32,553 nucleotides of DNA from Marinifilum caeruleilacunae (GTDB lineage: Bacteria > Bacteroidota > Bacteroidia > Bacteroidales > Marinifilaceae), in NCBI RefSeq assembly GCF_013141825.1, contig NZ_RZNH01000051.1:1-32553 (forward strand). The letters are read 5' to 3'. Shown here in pieces: positions 1-10,500 of the stretch. The translations under genes and the position numbers were made by a program. How positions within the stretch are numbered: the first letter of the stretch is position 1; the number at the start of each line of letters is the position of its first letter. Below the pieces are notes generated by a model, which worked only from the letters and a program-made list of their open reading frames with translations, was not told the DNA's origin and made no database searches.

Positions 1-157
1 GAACTGAAGCCATGACCGTGGCTAATTCTCTATAATCAATAGTTATGCATGGCATTTTAGCTAAGTATCATGCACCTATTGTTAGATAAAAAAGTATCTC
101 TTAATTTTAGGTATCGATTTGTCCAATTAGCTTTGACGTTATACAGAACAGAGAAAA

Positions 158-181
158 GAGCAACCATAAAAATGATTGCTC
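158..181 (-). terminator. Probable terminator of the TlpA lipoprotein gene
   Basis: On the minus strand the arms GAGCAATCAT and ATGGTTGCTC pair with one mismatch around a four-base loop and are followed by TTTTCTC. It lies about 25 bases past the stop of the gene ending at 207. The U-run is short, so termination strength is uncertain. Positions 1-157 hold no gene that I can support. Confidence 0.5.
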
Positions 182-206
182 TCAAATTCAACAATTATAA
201 TATTTC

Positions 207-1544
207 TTAGCCTAGCTGTTGAACTATTATTTCTTCCAATTCTGGTTTTGATGGTGCAGGTGCAAATACATCGATTATTTCTCCTTTTTTGCCGATAATC
301 ATGAAACGAGGAACGCCTTGCAACAAATACTTTTCAAATTCGGTTCTGTTACAGATCAATTGTTCCGATACCTTTTCATGTTTTGCCAGGTACTTTTCCC
401 AGACTTTTACATTGGAATCGATACTGATCGAAACAAATTTCAGGCTTGAATCATCTTTGTATTTTTCTGCCAATTTTTCGAAATATGGCGATTCAGCCTT
501 GCAGGGTCCACACCAGGTTGCCCAAACATCAATCACAACTATTTTCCCTTTGTAATCCGATAAGTTCACTACTTCTCCTGCCCGATTTTTCATATTTATA
601 TCATCTGCCATTTGGCCTGGCATAATCAAGTCATACTTCGCAAATGCTTTCTTTATGGCATCCAAATAGGCTTGTGTTTTGATTTGCTCAAGACAATTGT
701 TCTTTTCTTGTAAGACAGATGCTACAGGTCCGTTAAAACCAAGTTGCATGCTAAGCGAATATGCCTTTCCAAAATCCAAGACTTCCTGGTCTACATTCTC
801 TTCACCCAATATTTCGATACATCTTTCAGCAACAGATAGATAAGTATCTACATTTAGGTAATCTGCATCGCCGCCATTGGCACAGTACATGTCAATATCC
901 TCTTTGAAAAAAGCAGTCGCCTCATCGGCAAACTTCTTCATTTCTTCCTGTGGAATTCTTGCCATATAAGCTGCATAAAAGCCATAAGACATTAAAGAAT
1001 TTGCTGCATCGAACAAGATTCTGCCCTCTTCCATTTTTCTGAACTTCTTGCTCACATTTTCTAAGGCTGCCAGTTCTTTTTGCCTGATTTTCACTTTTTC
1101 GGCAACCCTTTCGCGAATAGCTTTTTTCGTAGGATTGTCTTTCAGCATGTTGCCCCCTTGTGTAAGGTATGAACCTCCTTTAGGGAATGGTTTTGATTTC
1201 AGGTATTCACATTCTTCAAAAGCATCGCCACTAAAACTTGCAGCTTCTGGTTTGTTCATATCGCAGAACAGTTCAACCCGATCACCTGGCGACAGATAAA
1301 GCAAGTTTCTACCCAAACGGTAATAAGTTGGTTCATCTAATTCGAATGTGATATCAATGCGATTTTGTCCATCTAATTTAATTTTTTCACCTTCTTTTAG
1401 TAAAAGACCTGTTGGCGAATACTTGTTCATCATAAATTCGTTGGCAAAATTTTTCAACTCACCAGAAATATGAACCGTTTTTGGTTTGTCTTGACAGGAT
1501 ACGAATGCCAAACACACACTTAATATGAATAGTAATTTTCTCAT
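207..1544 (-). CDS. TlpA-family thioredoxin-like lipoprotein with DUF4369-type N-terminus
   Basis: A 445-residue exported protein. The N-terminus has a short hydrophobic stretch ending in the lipobox FVSC (Cys17), so it should be a lipoprotein. Residues about 23-110 form a beta-rich DUF4369-like domain, the middle is helical, and the C-terminal 130 residues are a TlpA/AhpC-TSA thioredoxin fold with WCGPC (Cys345, Cys348) and a cis-Pro segment GVPRF. TlpA proteins of this layout are periplasm-facing thiol-disulfide reductases. Both redox cysteines are present, so activity is expected; its partner is not known. It is last in a minus-strand run after the propeller lipoprotein (127-base gap) and is followed by a hairpin. 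Its closest relative in the window is the protein encoded at 4790-5941. Family call is firm; the electron-transfer target is inference. Confidence 0.88.
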   Translation of the reverse strand: MRKLLFILSVCLAFVSCQDKPKTVHISGELKNFANEFMMNKYSPTGLLLKEGEKIKLDGQNRIDITFELDEPTYYRLGRNLLYLSPGDRVELFCDMNKPEAASFSGDAFEECEYLKSKPFPKGGSYLTQGGNMLKDNPTKKAIRERVAEKVKIRQKELAALENVSKKFRKMEEGRILFDAANSLMSYGFYAAYMARIPQEEMKKFADEATAFFKEDIDMYCANGGDADYLNVDTYLSVAERCIEILGEENVDQEVLDFGKAYSLSMQLGFNGPVASVLQEKNNCLEQIKTQAYLDAIKKAFAKYDLIMPGQMADDINMKNRAGEVVNLSDYKGKIVVIDVWATWCGPCKAESPYFEKLAEKYKDDSSLKFVSISIDSNVKVWEKYLAKHEKVSEQLICNRTEFEKYLLQGVPRFMIIGKKGEIIDVFAPAPSKPELEEIIVQQLG

Positions 1545-1671
1545 TGCTTTATATTTTTTAGGCTAAGCCTGATTTGTATTCTACAAACAATTGTCTTTAG
1601 ATATTTGAAATGTTGCTAGTAGAACAATAAAAAATGAAAATGGGTGAATAATTGGTTCAGCTTTTTAAAAT

Positions 1672-3255
1672 TTAACTTTTCACCACACACTTTACCAATC
1701 CTTTTTCGCCCGATGCCAGGTAAAGGTTGTCGTTGCCATCAACAATCATAGGAATGTAGGAACAACCTTTCACCAACTCCTGAATGCCTTCGATTTGTTT
1801 TGCACCTTCTTTGCTAAATACTTTAACCCGTGTTGGATCTTTCTCAACAGTAACCAATGCTCCATTATTTAATGAAGCTACACTAACAGGGTTGCAGCAA
1901 CCATGGAAATCTTCAAGGCTTTTGCCTCGCTTGCCAAATTCCATCAGACTTTTTCCAGATAAATCGAAGCTTTGAATTCTAAAAGCGCCCAGGTTTGCAA
2001 CTACCAATTGGTTTTTCTTATTGACTGAGAAATCGAGAATGCCGCAACAAGGACGCATTTCTGGAATTTTAGAAATTATTTTTCCAGTTTGCGCATCGTA
2101 AATTCCTATCATTCCACCTCTATTATCAGACACTAATAATTTACCCTCTAACACTCTTGCTCCCGAGGCTGTAATATTCTCCTCACATTTAAATGCACGC
2201 TGTTTTTCACCTTTACTATTGTACACAGTACACTCAACACCAATTGGATTTGGGTAAGAATGAACTCGGCCTCTCACCTTCTTTTTTACCATTTCCTGTT
2301 GAACATCCATCACATAGATATTGTCATTTTTATCAATCGCAATTGAAGCTGCCTGACCTTTTATTCCAGCTTTAAATTCGCTTACTTTTTCACCTTTCGG
2401 ATTCACACTAAGAATGGTTCCATCTGATTGTAATGCACAAAGATTATTATTGCTAAACATGCCCAGGTACACTACATTCTTTAGTGTAGTTCCCTTGTAT
2501 TGATCATCCACTTTATAACTTACATTGCTGGCTTCTTTTACAAAATCTTCCAAACTAACCTCTGTTTTTTCCATTTTTTTGAGCTGAGCAATCATCTCAT
2601 TGTAGGTTGTACTATTTTTTAATGAGGCATCAAGCAGAGCTAACCACTCCTTCATTTCCGATGTAGATGAGCCATGAGATTTAACCCATACCAAGTATAA
2701 AGAATAGTATGAAGCAGGATGATTCTTAATAAAATCCATTTCGATCTTGTTTCTTTCATCTTCAATTTTTGCCATAATGGCTTCAACTTCTTTTCGACGA
2801 GCATCCGTTGTAGCAGGATTGTACAACTCCATCATAACATTACGACTAAAGTTCTGCTCTTTTTGCATTTGTTGAATGGCTTCATCGCATATGGCTTTAT
2901 CGGTATTGGCTTTACCGCCTACTGCTTTAAAAGAGGTCATATCTCCAAATTTTCCTGTTACAGTAATCTTCGCATTTTCAGCAAAAAACTGGGTCATATA
3001 CCCTTGTTCGCCCATTAAAGCCAGCATAGTGGGTTCCACAAAAGATCCTTTATAAGTAAATGATCCATTTGTAACTAGTACTGAGTCTTTCCACTGTGTT
3101 GCCTTATTCAGAAGGTACACTTTACCAGATGGCAGCCCTTCAATTGTACCAGTTAAAACAAATTCCCCTTTAGGTGCTTTATCTTTTTTCGTATTCTTAC
3201 ATGAAACTGCCATTGATATTACGAATATCAATAACAAGACTGTTCTATAATTCAT
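1672..3255 (-). CDS. Six-bladed beta-propeller lipoprotein with conserved Cys-Cys pairs
   Basis: A 527-residue lipoprotein (lipobox AVSC, Cys19). Residues about 30-115 resemble the DUF4369 beta domain, a helical section follows, and from about residue 240 to the end there are NHL/six-bladed beta-propeller repeats. Two vicinal cysteine pairs stand out: RPCC (403-404) and HGCC (453-454), plus single cysteines at 498 and near the C-terminus. All recur in the paralogue at 14685-16319 with the same 50- and 45-residue spacings. Propeller lipoproteins of this kind are common beside TlpA genes in Bacteroidota but have no assigned activity. The gene starts 48 bases after the thioredoxin-like gene at 3304-4509, so the two are probably cotranscribed. 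The vicinal cysteines could be substrates of the neighbouring thioredoxins or a metal site; this is inference. Confidence 0.8.
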   Translation of the reverse strand: MNYRTVLLLIFVISMAVSCKNTKKDKAPKGEFVLTGTIEGLPSGKVYLLNKATQWKDSVLVTNGSFTYKGSFVEPTMLALMGEQGYMTQFFAENAKITVTGKFGDMTSFKAVGGKANTDKAICDEAIQQMQKEQNFSRNVMMELYNPATTDARRKEVEAIMAKIEDERNKIEMDFIKNHPASYYSLYLVWVKSHGSSTSEMKEWLALLDASLKNSTTYNEMIAQLKKMEKTEVSLEDFVKEASNVSYKVDDQYKGTTLKNVVYLGMFSNNNLCALQSDGTILSVNPKGEKVSEFKAGIKGQAASIAIDKNDNIYVMDVQQEMVKKKVRGRVHSYPNPIGVECTVYNSKGEKQRAFKCEENITASGARVLEGKLLVSDNRGGMIGIYDAQTGKIISKIPEMRPCCGILDFSVNKKNQLVVANLGAFRIQSFDLSGKSLMEFGKRGKSLEDFHGCCNPVSVASLNNGALVTVEKDPTRVKVFSKEGAKQIEGIQELVKGCSYIPMIVDGNDNLYLASGEKGLVKCVVKS

Positions 3256-3303
3256 TGTTTATTATTTAAATAGGATTCATTTTGTTTTTTTAAATAGAGG
3301 CAA

Positions 3304-4509
3304 TTACAGTGTCTCAATGGAGTTTTTAAGATCTAGTATACGCTGATCAACCTCTTTGCCGGAAGCCTTCACTTTATCGATAGCAGTATTGATATTTTTC
3401 AATGCAAGGTCTTTTTTTCCTTGCACTTTATATATATGTGCACAACACTCATAAGCCTTTGGTGATTCTGGCTGCAATTCCATTGCTTTTTTTGTCCACT
3501 CTTCAATTTTCTGCTGAACCATCTTTAAGTTTGCAGCTTTAGGATTCATAGCTAATTGCATACTTGTACTTGTCAACATATTAAAGTACATCTCATTACC
3601 ATAATCTTTAGCAAGCTCAAAGTCCTTTTCTTTTAAATCGATTAATTTCTCGAACATTCCATTGGTCATATAAAAGGTTCCATATACATTATTAAGCATC
3701 ATCTTCAATTGTGCTCCAGGTATGGCTTTTTGATATGCTGCTGCCAATTCGTCCAGTTCTTTCAGGTCATTTCCGACTGAAGCTTTTCTCAAACTTCCAA
3801 AGTAAGTCATCATGATAAATCCTGAAACAGACTGCTCATCAGAAAGTGCTACAAACTTCTCCTTATTTTCAAGTACATAAGCAAACTTTTCACTCTTGTA
3901 ATCTCCCCCAATACTCAAATAGGTCTTAAAATTATCGTCCTTAAAAAGATCCTCATTTGCAAGGGTACTTAAGAATTCCGCCCCTACTTTTTTCAATTCA
4001 TCTTCCAGGTAATTTTTTCTTAACAAACTGATATACTTAGAAACAACAGCCTTGCTTCTATCTCCATTCTCATATTTTTCTCGCACATAATCCAAACGCT
4101 CTGTAGGGTCAGCAGCCAATTTTGCATCGGCAATTAGTCCCGCAGGATCTGTTCCTCCTACTCTTTTGTACAATACATTTCCTTCAGCATCAAGAAAAAG
4201 CAAAGTGGGAAAACCTTTAACATCATATTTTTTCAAGAGTTCAGGTCCTTCCCCTTTTTCCATATCCATTTTTAGGTTCACGAAATTGGCATTGTAATAT
4301 TCCCCAACTTCTTTTTGAGGAAAAACATTCTTGGACAAGGCTTTACATGGACCACACCAAACGGTATAACAGTCCATAAACAGCATTTTATTTTCTGCTT
4401 TTGCTTTTGCCAATGCCTCATTAAAACTTAGGTGTTCAAATTCGATTCCTTGCGAAAACACATTGCTACAAACCAGCAATGCCACTAACATTCCAATTGT
4501 TTTTTTCAT
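3304..4509 (-). CDS. Periplasmic thioredoxin-like protein with helical C-terminal extension
   Basis: A 401-residue protein. The N-terminus is a cleavable signal peptide (cut expected after VFSQ), not a lipobox. Residues about 22-135 are a thioredoxin fold of the Thioredoxin_7/DsbD-gamma type with VWCGPCK (Cys52, Cys55) and GFPTLLF as the cis-Pro loop. The remaining 260 residues are helix-rich and end in a TPR-like unit (MELQPESPKAYECCAHIY). This matches soluble periplasmic thioredoxins that act on folded partners through a helical domain. It lies upstream of the Cys-Cys propeller gene in the same orientation with a 48-base gap, which makes the propeller a candidate partner. The family is certain, the partner is inference. 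Confidence 0.85.
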   Translation of the reverse strand: MKKTIGMLVALLVCSNVFSQGIEFEHLSFNEALAKAKAENKMLFMDCYTVWCGPCKALSKNVFPQKEVGEYYNANFVNLKMDMEKGEGPELLKKYDVKGFPTLLFLDAEGNVLYKRVGGTDPAGLIADAKLAADPTERLDYVREKYENGDRSKAVVSKYISLLRKNYLEDELKKVGAEFLSTLANEDLFKDDNFKTYLSIGGDYKSEKFAYVLENKEKFVALSDEQSVSGFIMMTYFGSLRKASVGNDLKELDELAAAYQKAIPGAQLKMMLNNVYGTFYMTNGMFEKLIDLKEKDFELAKDYGNEMYFNMLTSTSMQLAMNPKAANLKMVQQKIEEWTKKAMELQPESPKAYECCAHIYKVQGKKDLALKNINTAIDKVKASGKEVDQRILDLKNSIETL

Positions 4510-4703
4510 CTGTTTTTTGTTTTTACAGGTTACCCCTTTGTGTTTATCTATTTTTAAGACACATCAGATTGCCGGAAGGTCAGTGGAGAAATGATATTTG
4601 TAGGTTAATTAAGGTTAAAGTGCTTATGATGAATTAAAGTTTAAATCTTTCTTTATATAGCTCTCATCCATTAGCAATATAGACTCTTTTTTCACTGTTA
4701 AAT

Positions 4704-4735
4704 AAAAAAGCAGCTCCCTACATGGAAACTGCTTT
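4704..4735 (-). terminator. Rho-independent terminator after TlpA lipoprotein gene
   Basis: On the minus strand the arms AAAGCAG and CTGCTTT enclose an 18-base loop region and are followed by a T-rich tract (TTTTTTATTT). It lies about 55 bases past the stop of the gene at 4790. A second small hairpin, GTTTTATC/GATAAAAC at 4746-4772, sits between the two. The spacer 4510-4789 otherwise shows no gene. Confidence 0.65.
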
Positions 4736-4789
4736 CACAAAAACCGTTTTATCAGCTTTTAGCAGATAAAACCACACTTTATAAAACGA

Positions 4790-5941
4790 TTATCTCAAAA
4801 GTTCTTCTAACTTTTCATCCAATTGTGTACCTCTCAAATTCACAGCTACAATTTCACCTTCCTGGTTCACCAAAAAGTTCGCAGGAATGCCTTGTACACC
4901 ATACATTTGAACCACGGGACTGCTATGGGCTTTCAAATCACCTACATTAATCCAGGGAATTTGCTCCTTATCGGAAGCTTTTTTCCATGATTTCTGAACA
5001 TGGTCCAAAGTGAAAGAAACAATTTCAAAATCCTTGTCTTTAAAATTCTCATAAGCATCTTTCATATGAGGAATTTCGGCACGACATGGTCCACACCACG
5101 ATGCCCAAAACTCTACAAGCACATACTTATTTTGTTTTAATACCTTAGCCAGATTAAACGATTCTCCTTCCAGGTTCTTTGCCGTAAAATCTTTTACTAC
5201 GCTACCTACACCAACTGTTTTTCTGTTCTTAGCCATTTCTTCGGCTTTTTTCATACTGTAATAGTAGTTTGCAATTTCAGGCACCAATCCTATCTCTTTT
5301 TCAAGATTTGCAAGCTCCTCTTTCACATTTTTTAATCCACGCAAGTGTGAAATACAAAGAAGCCTTACATATGGATCATTATGACTTTTAAATAAATCCA
5401 CGTACCCATTTTGTAGAGCTTTGGAGTAAACTGAATAGAGTTCTTGATATTTTCGTTGAGCTTTTTCATCCTGTTCTTCCTTTTTCAGACTTGAATATTT
5501 CTCAGCAAATTCGGTTAAGTTCTTGTTGGCATTTGCAATATCCTTTTTTGCAGGAATGTCTTTCAATAAAATGTCATTGTATTTCCCTCCCTCAATGCTT
5601 GCCTTCTTTTCCCCTTCTTTCAATACAAATGTGAACGTACCAGGCTCAGCAATAAAATCCTGTTTCCAGCCACAAAATTCATTGTCTTTGGTATAGATGC
5701 CTAAAAATGCTGTTTGCGGATGATCAATATTTCCCTGAAGAGATATTTTTCCATTCTCGATAATACTTGAGGCAATGGTTTTTATTCCGGTTTCGGAAGT
5801 GTCACGAACCAATATCTGAAACTCTTTACCATTATATTGTTCCCAACCACTACCAGTTATTTGATATGAGTCGTCAGGAACTATGGAGCAACTTGCCAGT
5901 ATTGTGGCAATTGCCAATAATAAAATACTTATTTTTTTCAT
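4790..5941 (-). CDS. TlpA-family thioredoxin-like lipoprotein with DUF4369 domain
   Basis: A 383-residue lipoprotein (lipobox LASC, Cys17). Residues about 26-125 form a DUF4369 domain, residues 125-240 are helical, and residues about 245-383 are a TlpA-type thioredoxin fold with WCGPC (Cys283, Cys286) and GIPANF as the cis-Pro loop. The layout DUF4369-helices-TlpA is the standard one for Bacteroidota periplasmic disulfide reductases near SusC/SusD genes. It lies downstream of susD but is separated from it by a strong hairpin at 6022-6054, and has its own terminator at 4704-4735, so it may be a separate unit or partly read through. Its redox role is a family inference; the substrate is unknown. 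Confidence 0.88.
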   Translation of the reverse strand: MKKISILLLAIATILASCSIVPDDSYQITGSGWEQYNGKEFQILVRDTSETGIKTIASSIIENGKISLQGNIDHPQTAFLGIYTKDNEFCGWKQDFIAEPGTFTFVLKEGEKKASIEGGKYNDILLKDIPAKKDIANANKNLTEFAEKYSSLKKEEQDEKAQRKYQELYSVYSKALQNGYVDLFKSHNDPYVRLLCISHLRGLKNVKEELANLEKEIGLVPEIANYYYSMKKAEEMAKNRKTVGVGSVVKDFTAKNLEGESFNLAKVLKQNKYVLVEFWASWCGPCRAEIPHMKDAYENFKDKDFEIVSFTLDHVQKSWKKASDKEQIPWINVGDLKAHSSPVVQMYGVQGIPANFLVNQEGEIVAVNLRGTQLDEKLEELLR

Positions 5942-6021
5942 CTCTTATAATCTGTTAAGACCTCCAATTTGCACAGCACTTATATCCATACATTCAGGAT
6001 TTTTTATGAAAATGTAGGGGT

Positions 6022-6054
6022 AAAATAACGGCCTGTGCAAACACAGGCCGTTAA
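6022..6054 (-). terminator. Terminator of the SusC/SusD operon
   Basis: The perfect 12-bp arms TAACGGCCTGTG and CACAGGCCGTTA enclose a four-base loop. On the minus strand the stem is followed by TTTTA, about 70 bases past the susD stop. The stem is strong; the U-run is short. Confidence 0.7.
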
Positions 6055-6124
6055 GATCTAATTTATATCATTTTGCGAATTGATAGGTCTGTTAAAAAAA
6101 TGGGCCAGTTCAAAAAACCCATGA

Positions 6125-7576
6125 TTAGTATGTATTTTGCTCAACCTTACCATCGGTTAGGTTAATAACTTCGTTTGGCAATGGTCTGGCATACTTTCTG
6201 CTATTTGGCTCAAGCGTATAAGTTTGAGGAGCAGCAAAGTTCACATTTCCATCCTGAAGCGCATAAAAATCTCTCGACAAAGTAATTGGGTCAAGCAAGC
6301 CTTCAGCATTTAGGCGCTTGATATCCGACCAACGAGATGATGTAAATGGGAATTCTCTCCTTCTTTCATCAACTACCAACTGCACAGCTTCTTTTACTGA
6401 AGCAGGCAATGGCATAGCCATATAATCGGCAGCAGCGTAACGGTTCACACGCACAGCTTCAACATTTTGCATACAAGTTGCGTAATCTCCTTCTCGACCA
6501 GCACATTCTGCCAGAATATAATACATCTCAGCCACATCGGGACCAGTGCTTACAGCTCCATTGAATTTATTGTAGATGTAATTGTTTTCGGTTAAACCAA
6601 AGTACAAATTTAGATACCATTGCGTATAAAATTTAGAACGTATATCAGTTGCTTCGTACGAAGCAATCAGATCGCTACTTGGATATAGATTATAATCTTC
6701 GACAACATATAGTTTATACTGGCTTTCCCAGGCAGAATAAAACGCATTCGAAAAGGTTGAAATATCACCTGTTGAAGGTACATCGTACAAGCCAAACTTT
6801 TTATTGATGGTAATTTCTGTTTCCATATTCACCATTCGATCCCAAAGCGAAAGTGCTTGCTGCGCATATTTCTTAGCATTTACAAAATCATGAACATACA
6901 TGTAAAATCTTGCTGCTAATGCTGCAGCTGATGATTTACTCTCTCTCCAGCTGTCGGTTCTCTCTTTATTAATCTTTAAACCTTCAATAATATTAGCCTC
7001 AATTTCTAAGAAGGTGTCATCAAGATTTGAACGGGCTGGCAGCTCTTCGAATTCTGTAGTTGCTTTTAATGGTAAACCTAATTCACTTGCATTTGCCGAT
7101 GATGGGTACAAACAATGTTTCATGGCTAGTGCCAGTAACTTATAGGCTTTTATTAGATGAGCTTCTGCTTTTAAGTTGGCTTTTTCTTCATCACTTCCCT
7201 CTAAACCATCAACATTGTTGATAATGTAGTTGGCCAACCAAATGTGCTTATATGATTTTGTCCATGATTCATCGCTCACCGCCATAATTTCATCTTGCCA
7301 GGCATACGATTGTACTTGTTCATATGGAATCCAGGTAGAAAAAGCTGCATAAACATTATCATGAAACTGAATGTCATCAGAAATGGTTGTAAAGCTAACA
7401 TCAGAAATAACATGTCCCGAATTAAAAAGATCTTTTGTATTATCCAACAACAGGTTGATATCATTGGTTGATTCAATTTCCTGCTGATTGGTTTTGCTTG
7501 GTTTCTCTTCCAGGTAATCATCGCAGGCACTGAACAAAACCACAAACATTAATAATATTGCAAATATATTTTTCAT
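6125..7576 (-). CDS. SusD/RagB-family nutrient-binding outer-membrane lipoprotein
   Basis: A 483-residue lipoprotein with lipobox FSAC (Cys18) followed by DDYLEEKPS, the typical mature SusD N-terminus. The body is helix-rich with TPR-like segments (residues about 80-240), and the C-terminal half carries the SusD_RagB hallmark VVDERRREFPFTSSRWSDIKR and a C-terminal RPLPNEVIN. SusD proteins sit on the cell surface as a lid over the SusC channel and capture ligands. The start is 11 bases after the stop of the SusC gene, as expected for a translationally linked pair. The length is a little short for the family (usually 500-600), in line with RagB-like members linked to FecR/ECF control. The ligand cannot be inferred; polysaccharide enzymes are absent from the neighbourhood. 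Confidence 0.93.
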   Translation of the reverse strand: MKNIFAILLMFVVLFSACDDYLEEKPSKTNQQEIESTNDINLLLDNTKDLFNSGHVISDVSFTTISDDIQFHDNVYAAFSTWIPYEQVQSYAWQDEIMAVSDESWTKSYKHIWLANYIINNVDGLEGSDEEKANLKAEAHLIKAYKLLALAMKHCLYPSSANASELGLPLKATTEFEELPARSNLDDTFLEIEANIIEGLKINKERTDSWRESKSSAAALAARFYMYVHDFVNAKKYAQQALSLWDRMVNMETEITINKKFGLYDVPSTGDISTFSNAFYSAWESQYKLYVVEDYNLYPSSDLIASYEATDIRSKFYTQWYLNLYFGLTENNYIYNKFNGAVSTGPDVAEMYYILAECAGREGDYATCMQNVEAVRVNRYAAADYMAMPLPASVKEAVQLVVDERRREFPFTSSRWSDIKRLNAEGLLDPITLSRDFYALQDGNVNFAAPQTYTLEPNSRKYARPLPNEVINLTDGKVEQNTY

Positions 7577-7587
7577 TTCAGTTTCTT

Positions 7588-10500
7588 TTAAAAGTTAACA
7601 TTTACACCCAAAGTATATGTTCTTTCAGGCTTAAAGAAGTTCATGCCTTTGCGATATTCCGGATCGATATCCTTATCGTTAGCAGTCCATAATAAACCTA
7701 CATTGCTAATATGAGTGTAGAATTTGATGTTGTTCACTCCAATTTTTGCCACTAACGATTTTGGTAAGGTATACGAAAGCATTATTTCCTTTAAACGGAT
7801 ATAATCAGCCTTCTCAACTCTCGACTCAAGTAAGGTTGAGGTTGCACCATAAGTGGTTAAACCTGAAATTTGCTGAGTTGGTACTGGATACATTCCAATT
7901 TCATCGGCTCTACCATCCATAAGGTATTCCAGATCTTCGTGGAAGTTCATGGCATCGGTCCTGGTATTATAGTTAAAGCTATCGTTGTACATGTAGTGCC
8001 CAAACTTACCTGTTACTGTTGCTAACAAGCTAAATCCTTTAAACTTAAATTCGTTGGTAAAAGAGCTTACATAAGGAGCAATGGTGCTACCTCTGTGCCA
8101 TACTACATCAGGACCATTTACTCCAGTTGAAGAAATGTTCACATTGGCTGGATATTCTACTCCATTTTTACCCAAAATCAGAGGGATACCGAACTCGTTA
8201 ACTTCACCTGTAAGCTTGTAAGACCATACCGGACTCAAAGCATAACCTTCCACATAGGGAGCTGAATACTTAAGTTGCCATAATGGGATATCAGCAACAT
8301 TTACCTTGCTTACCATACTCTTGTTGTAGGCAAAATTCAAGATTGGTGTCCAACTTAAATCTTTGCTAATATTCAAATTGGCATTCAAATTTAATTCAAT
8401 TCCTTTGTTGGTCATTTCGGCCACATTAAATGCCTGAGAACTTGTACCTGCAATAGAAGGTAGAGACACTTGCGCAACCAAATCTTCACTTTTCTTGTTG
8501 TAATACTCAATACTACCAAACAGTTTATTGCCCAATACAGCAAAATCAAGAGCTACATTCAACTGCTTCACTTTTTCCCATCCCAATGTAGGATTACCCA
8601 AATCGTTAAGTGTAGCATGATCAACTCCTGCTCCATACGATCCAAAACCATAAGCACCATCAACGTAAGTAATTAATGGAACCTGTGCGGTATTCATCGG
8701 AATATTACCATTAACACCGTAGGTAGCACGTAAAATTGCCCTGTTTAACCAATCGTATTGCATGGCAAATTCTTCTTTGCCTAACTGCCAGCTACCTCCA
8801 ATCGACCAGAAAGGAGAATAACGGTACTTGGCTTCTTTTACCGTAATGTTAGAAGCATCGGTACGAACACTACCACTAATGGTGTACTTATCTTTGTAAG
8901 TATAAGCCATATTCGAGTACAAGGAGAAAAATTTATTGGTAGTAAAAGTTATCGTTCCTCCTCTAGGAATACTGGCATTTGTTGCATAATACATCCTGTT
9001 CAAATCGGTATATCCCGAAGGCAGGTCTGTTGTATACTTTTCGTGATTGTAGCCATACAACCAGTTATCGTTCGATTCTGCTTCGTTCCAGTTTAACTCG
9101 GTACCTGCAATAAAGTTAAATCCATGATCACCATAATTCTTTACCAAAGAAAATTGATTTCTAATTAGATAGGCCCTGGTTTGAATGTTCTTTAGGTAGG
9201 CCATTTCGCCTTTAGGCACCTGGTATCCACTAATGGTTTGAGGCGTACCTGCTACAAAGGCATCGTAATCGGCAATGCTATACTCGTTCACCAAATTACG
9301 AACATAGTAAGAGTCTTCTTTGTATCTTTTCTTTACATCTACACTACCATGTGCATATTGCATCCCTACACTGTACTTAATTCCATCGGCAATTTTGAAG
9401 TTTAAGCCAGCATTTAAACGGGTATTAAAGCTCTTGGTTCTAAAATCCTGGGAACGCATGTTTTGCATTGGATTATGAGTCATATCCTCATAGGCCCAAC
9501 CATCGCTAATACCTTGCAATTGCTCAATAATTTCCTTGTTCTTAATTCTGTCATGATTGATATGATTATAGTTACCATTCTCATCAACCAATAATTCGTA
9601 TGGAGACATTTTCTTAATATCACCCAGGTTAACACCACCACTATGCGTGTTTTTTAATTGTGACATCACAGAAAAATCGAAATCCAACCATTTGGCAACC
9701 TTCATCGAATTGCGAAAATTTACCAAAAGATTATCATCTCTGTCTTCCTGGAATACCTGTTTGTTGTTGTTGTACATGATCGAAAGAGAATATTTGTTTC
9801 TCTCTCCTTGTCCGCGCAAAGTAAGGTTGTAGTTTTGAGAAACAGGCTTTCGAAGCATTAAGTCTTCTACCTGACCCTTATAAGATTGTCCTGCTAATTT
9901 TTGGAGTTCGGGAGTCATGGTAAAAGTTGGTAAACCTACTCCTCCATTTGCAACATGTTCTCTCAATTGCTGCTGGAACAACTCGCTCCCTTTCGTCATA
10001 TTGTTATTGATACTTGAAATATCGTAAGAAGGGGTTCCATAACCCAACTGCCACATTAACATTTCATATTCCAACTGAGTAGCCGAGTTGGCAATCGGAT
10101 TGGCATAGTCCAAATCAACATCGTCGCTAATTTTTGTATAGGCTTCGAAATTTACCTGAATGCCTTTGTCTTTATTGCCTTTTTTGGTTGTAATTACAAT
10201 TACACCATTAGCAGCACGAGCACCCCAAATAGAAGCTGCAGCAGCATCTTTCAATACCGTAACTTTTTCAATATCATTTCTGTTGATAGATTCAAATGGA
10301 TTCACAATGGCCTTGATATCACCATCGTTAACAGAAGCTGCATCCATATTCGCATTAATTGGAAATCCATCAACAACAATTAAAGGAGCAGTTTCACCGG
10401 TTAAGGTTGAAGAACCACGGATTGAAAATTGGGTGGTCCCATTTGCATCTACAGTAGTTTGCACACCAGCAACCAGTGATTCCAGGTTATCACCAATGGT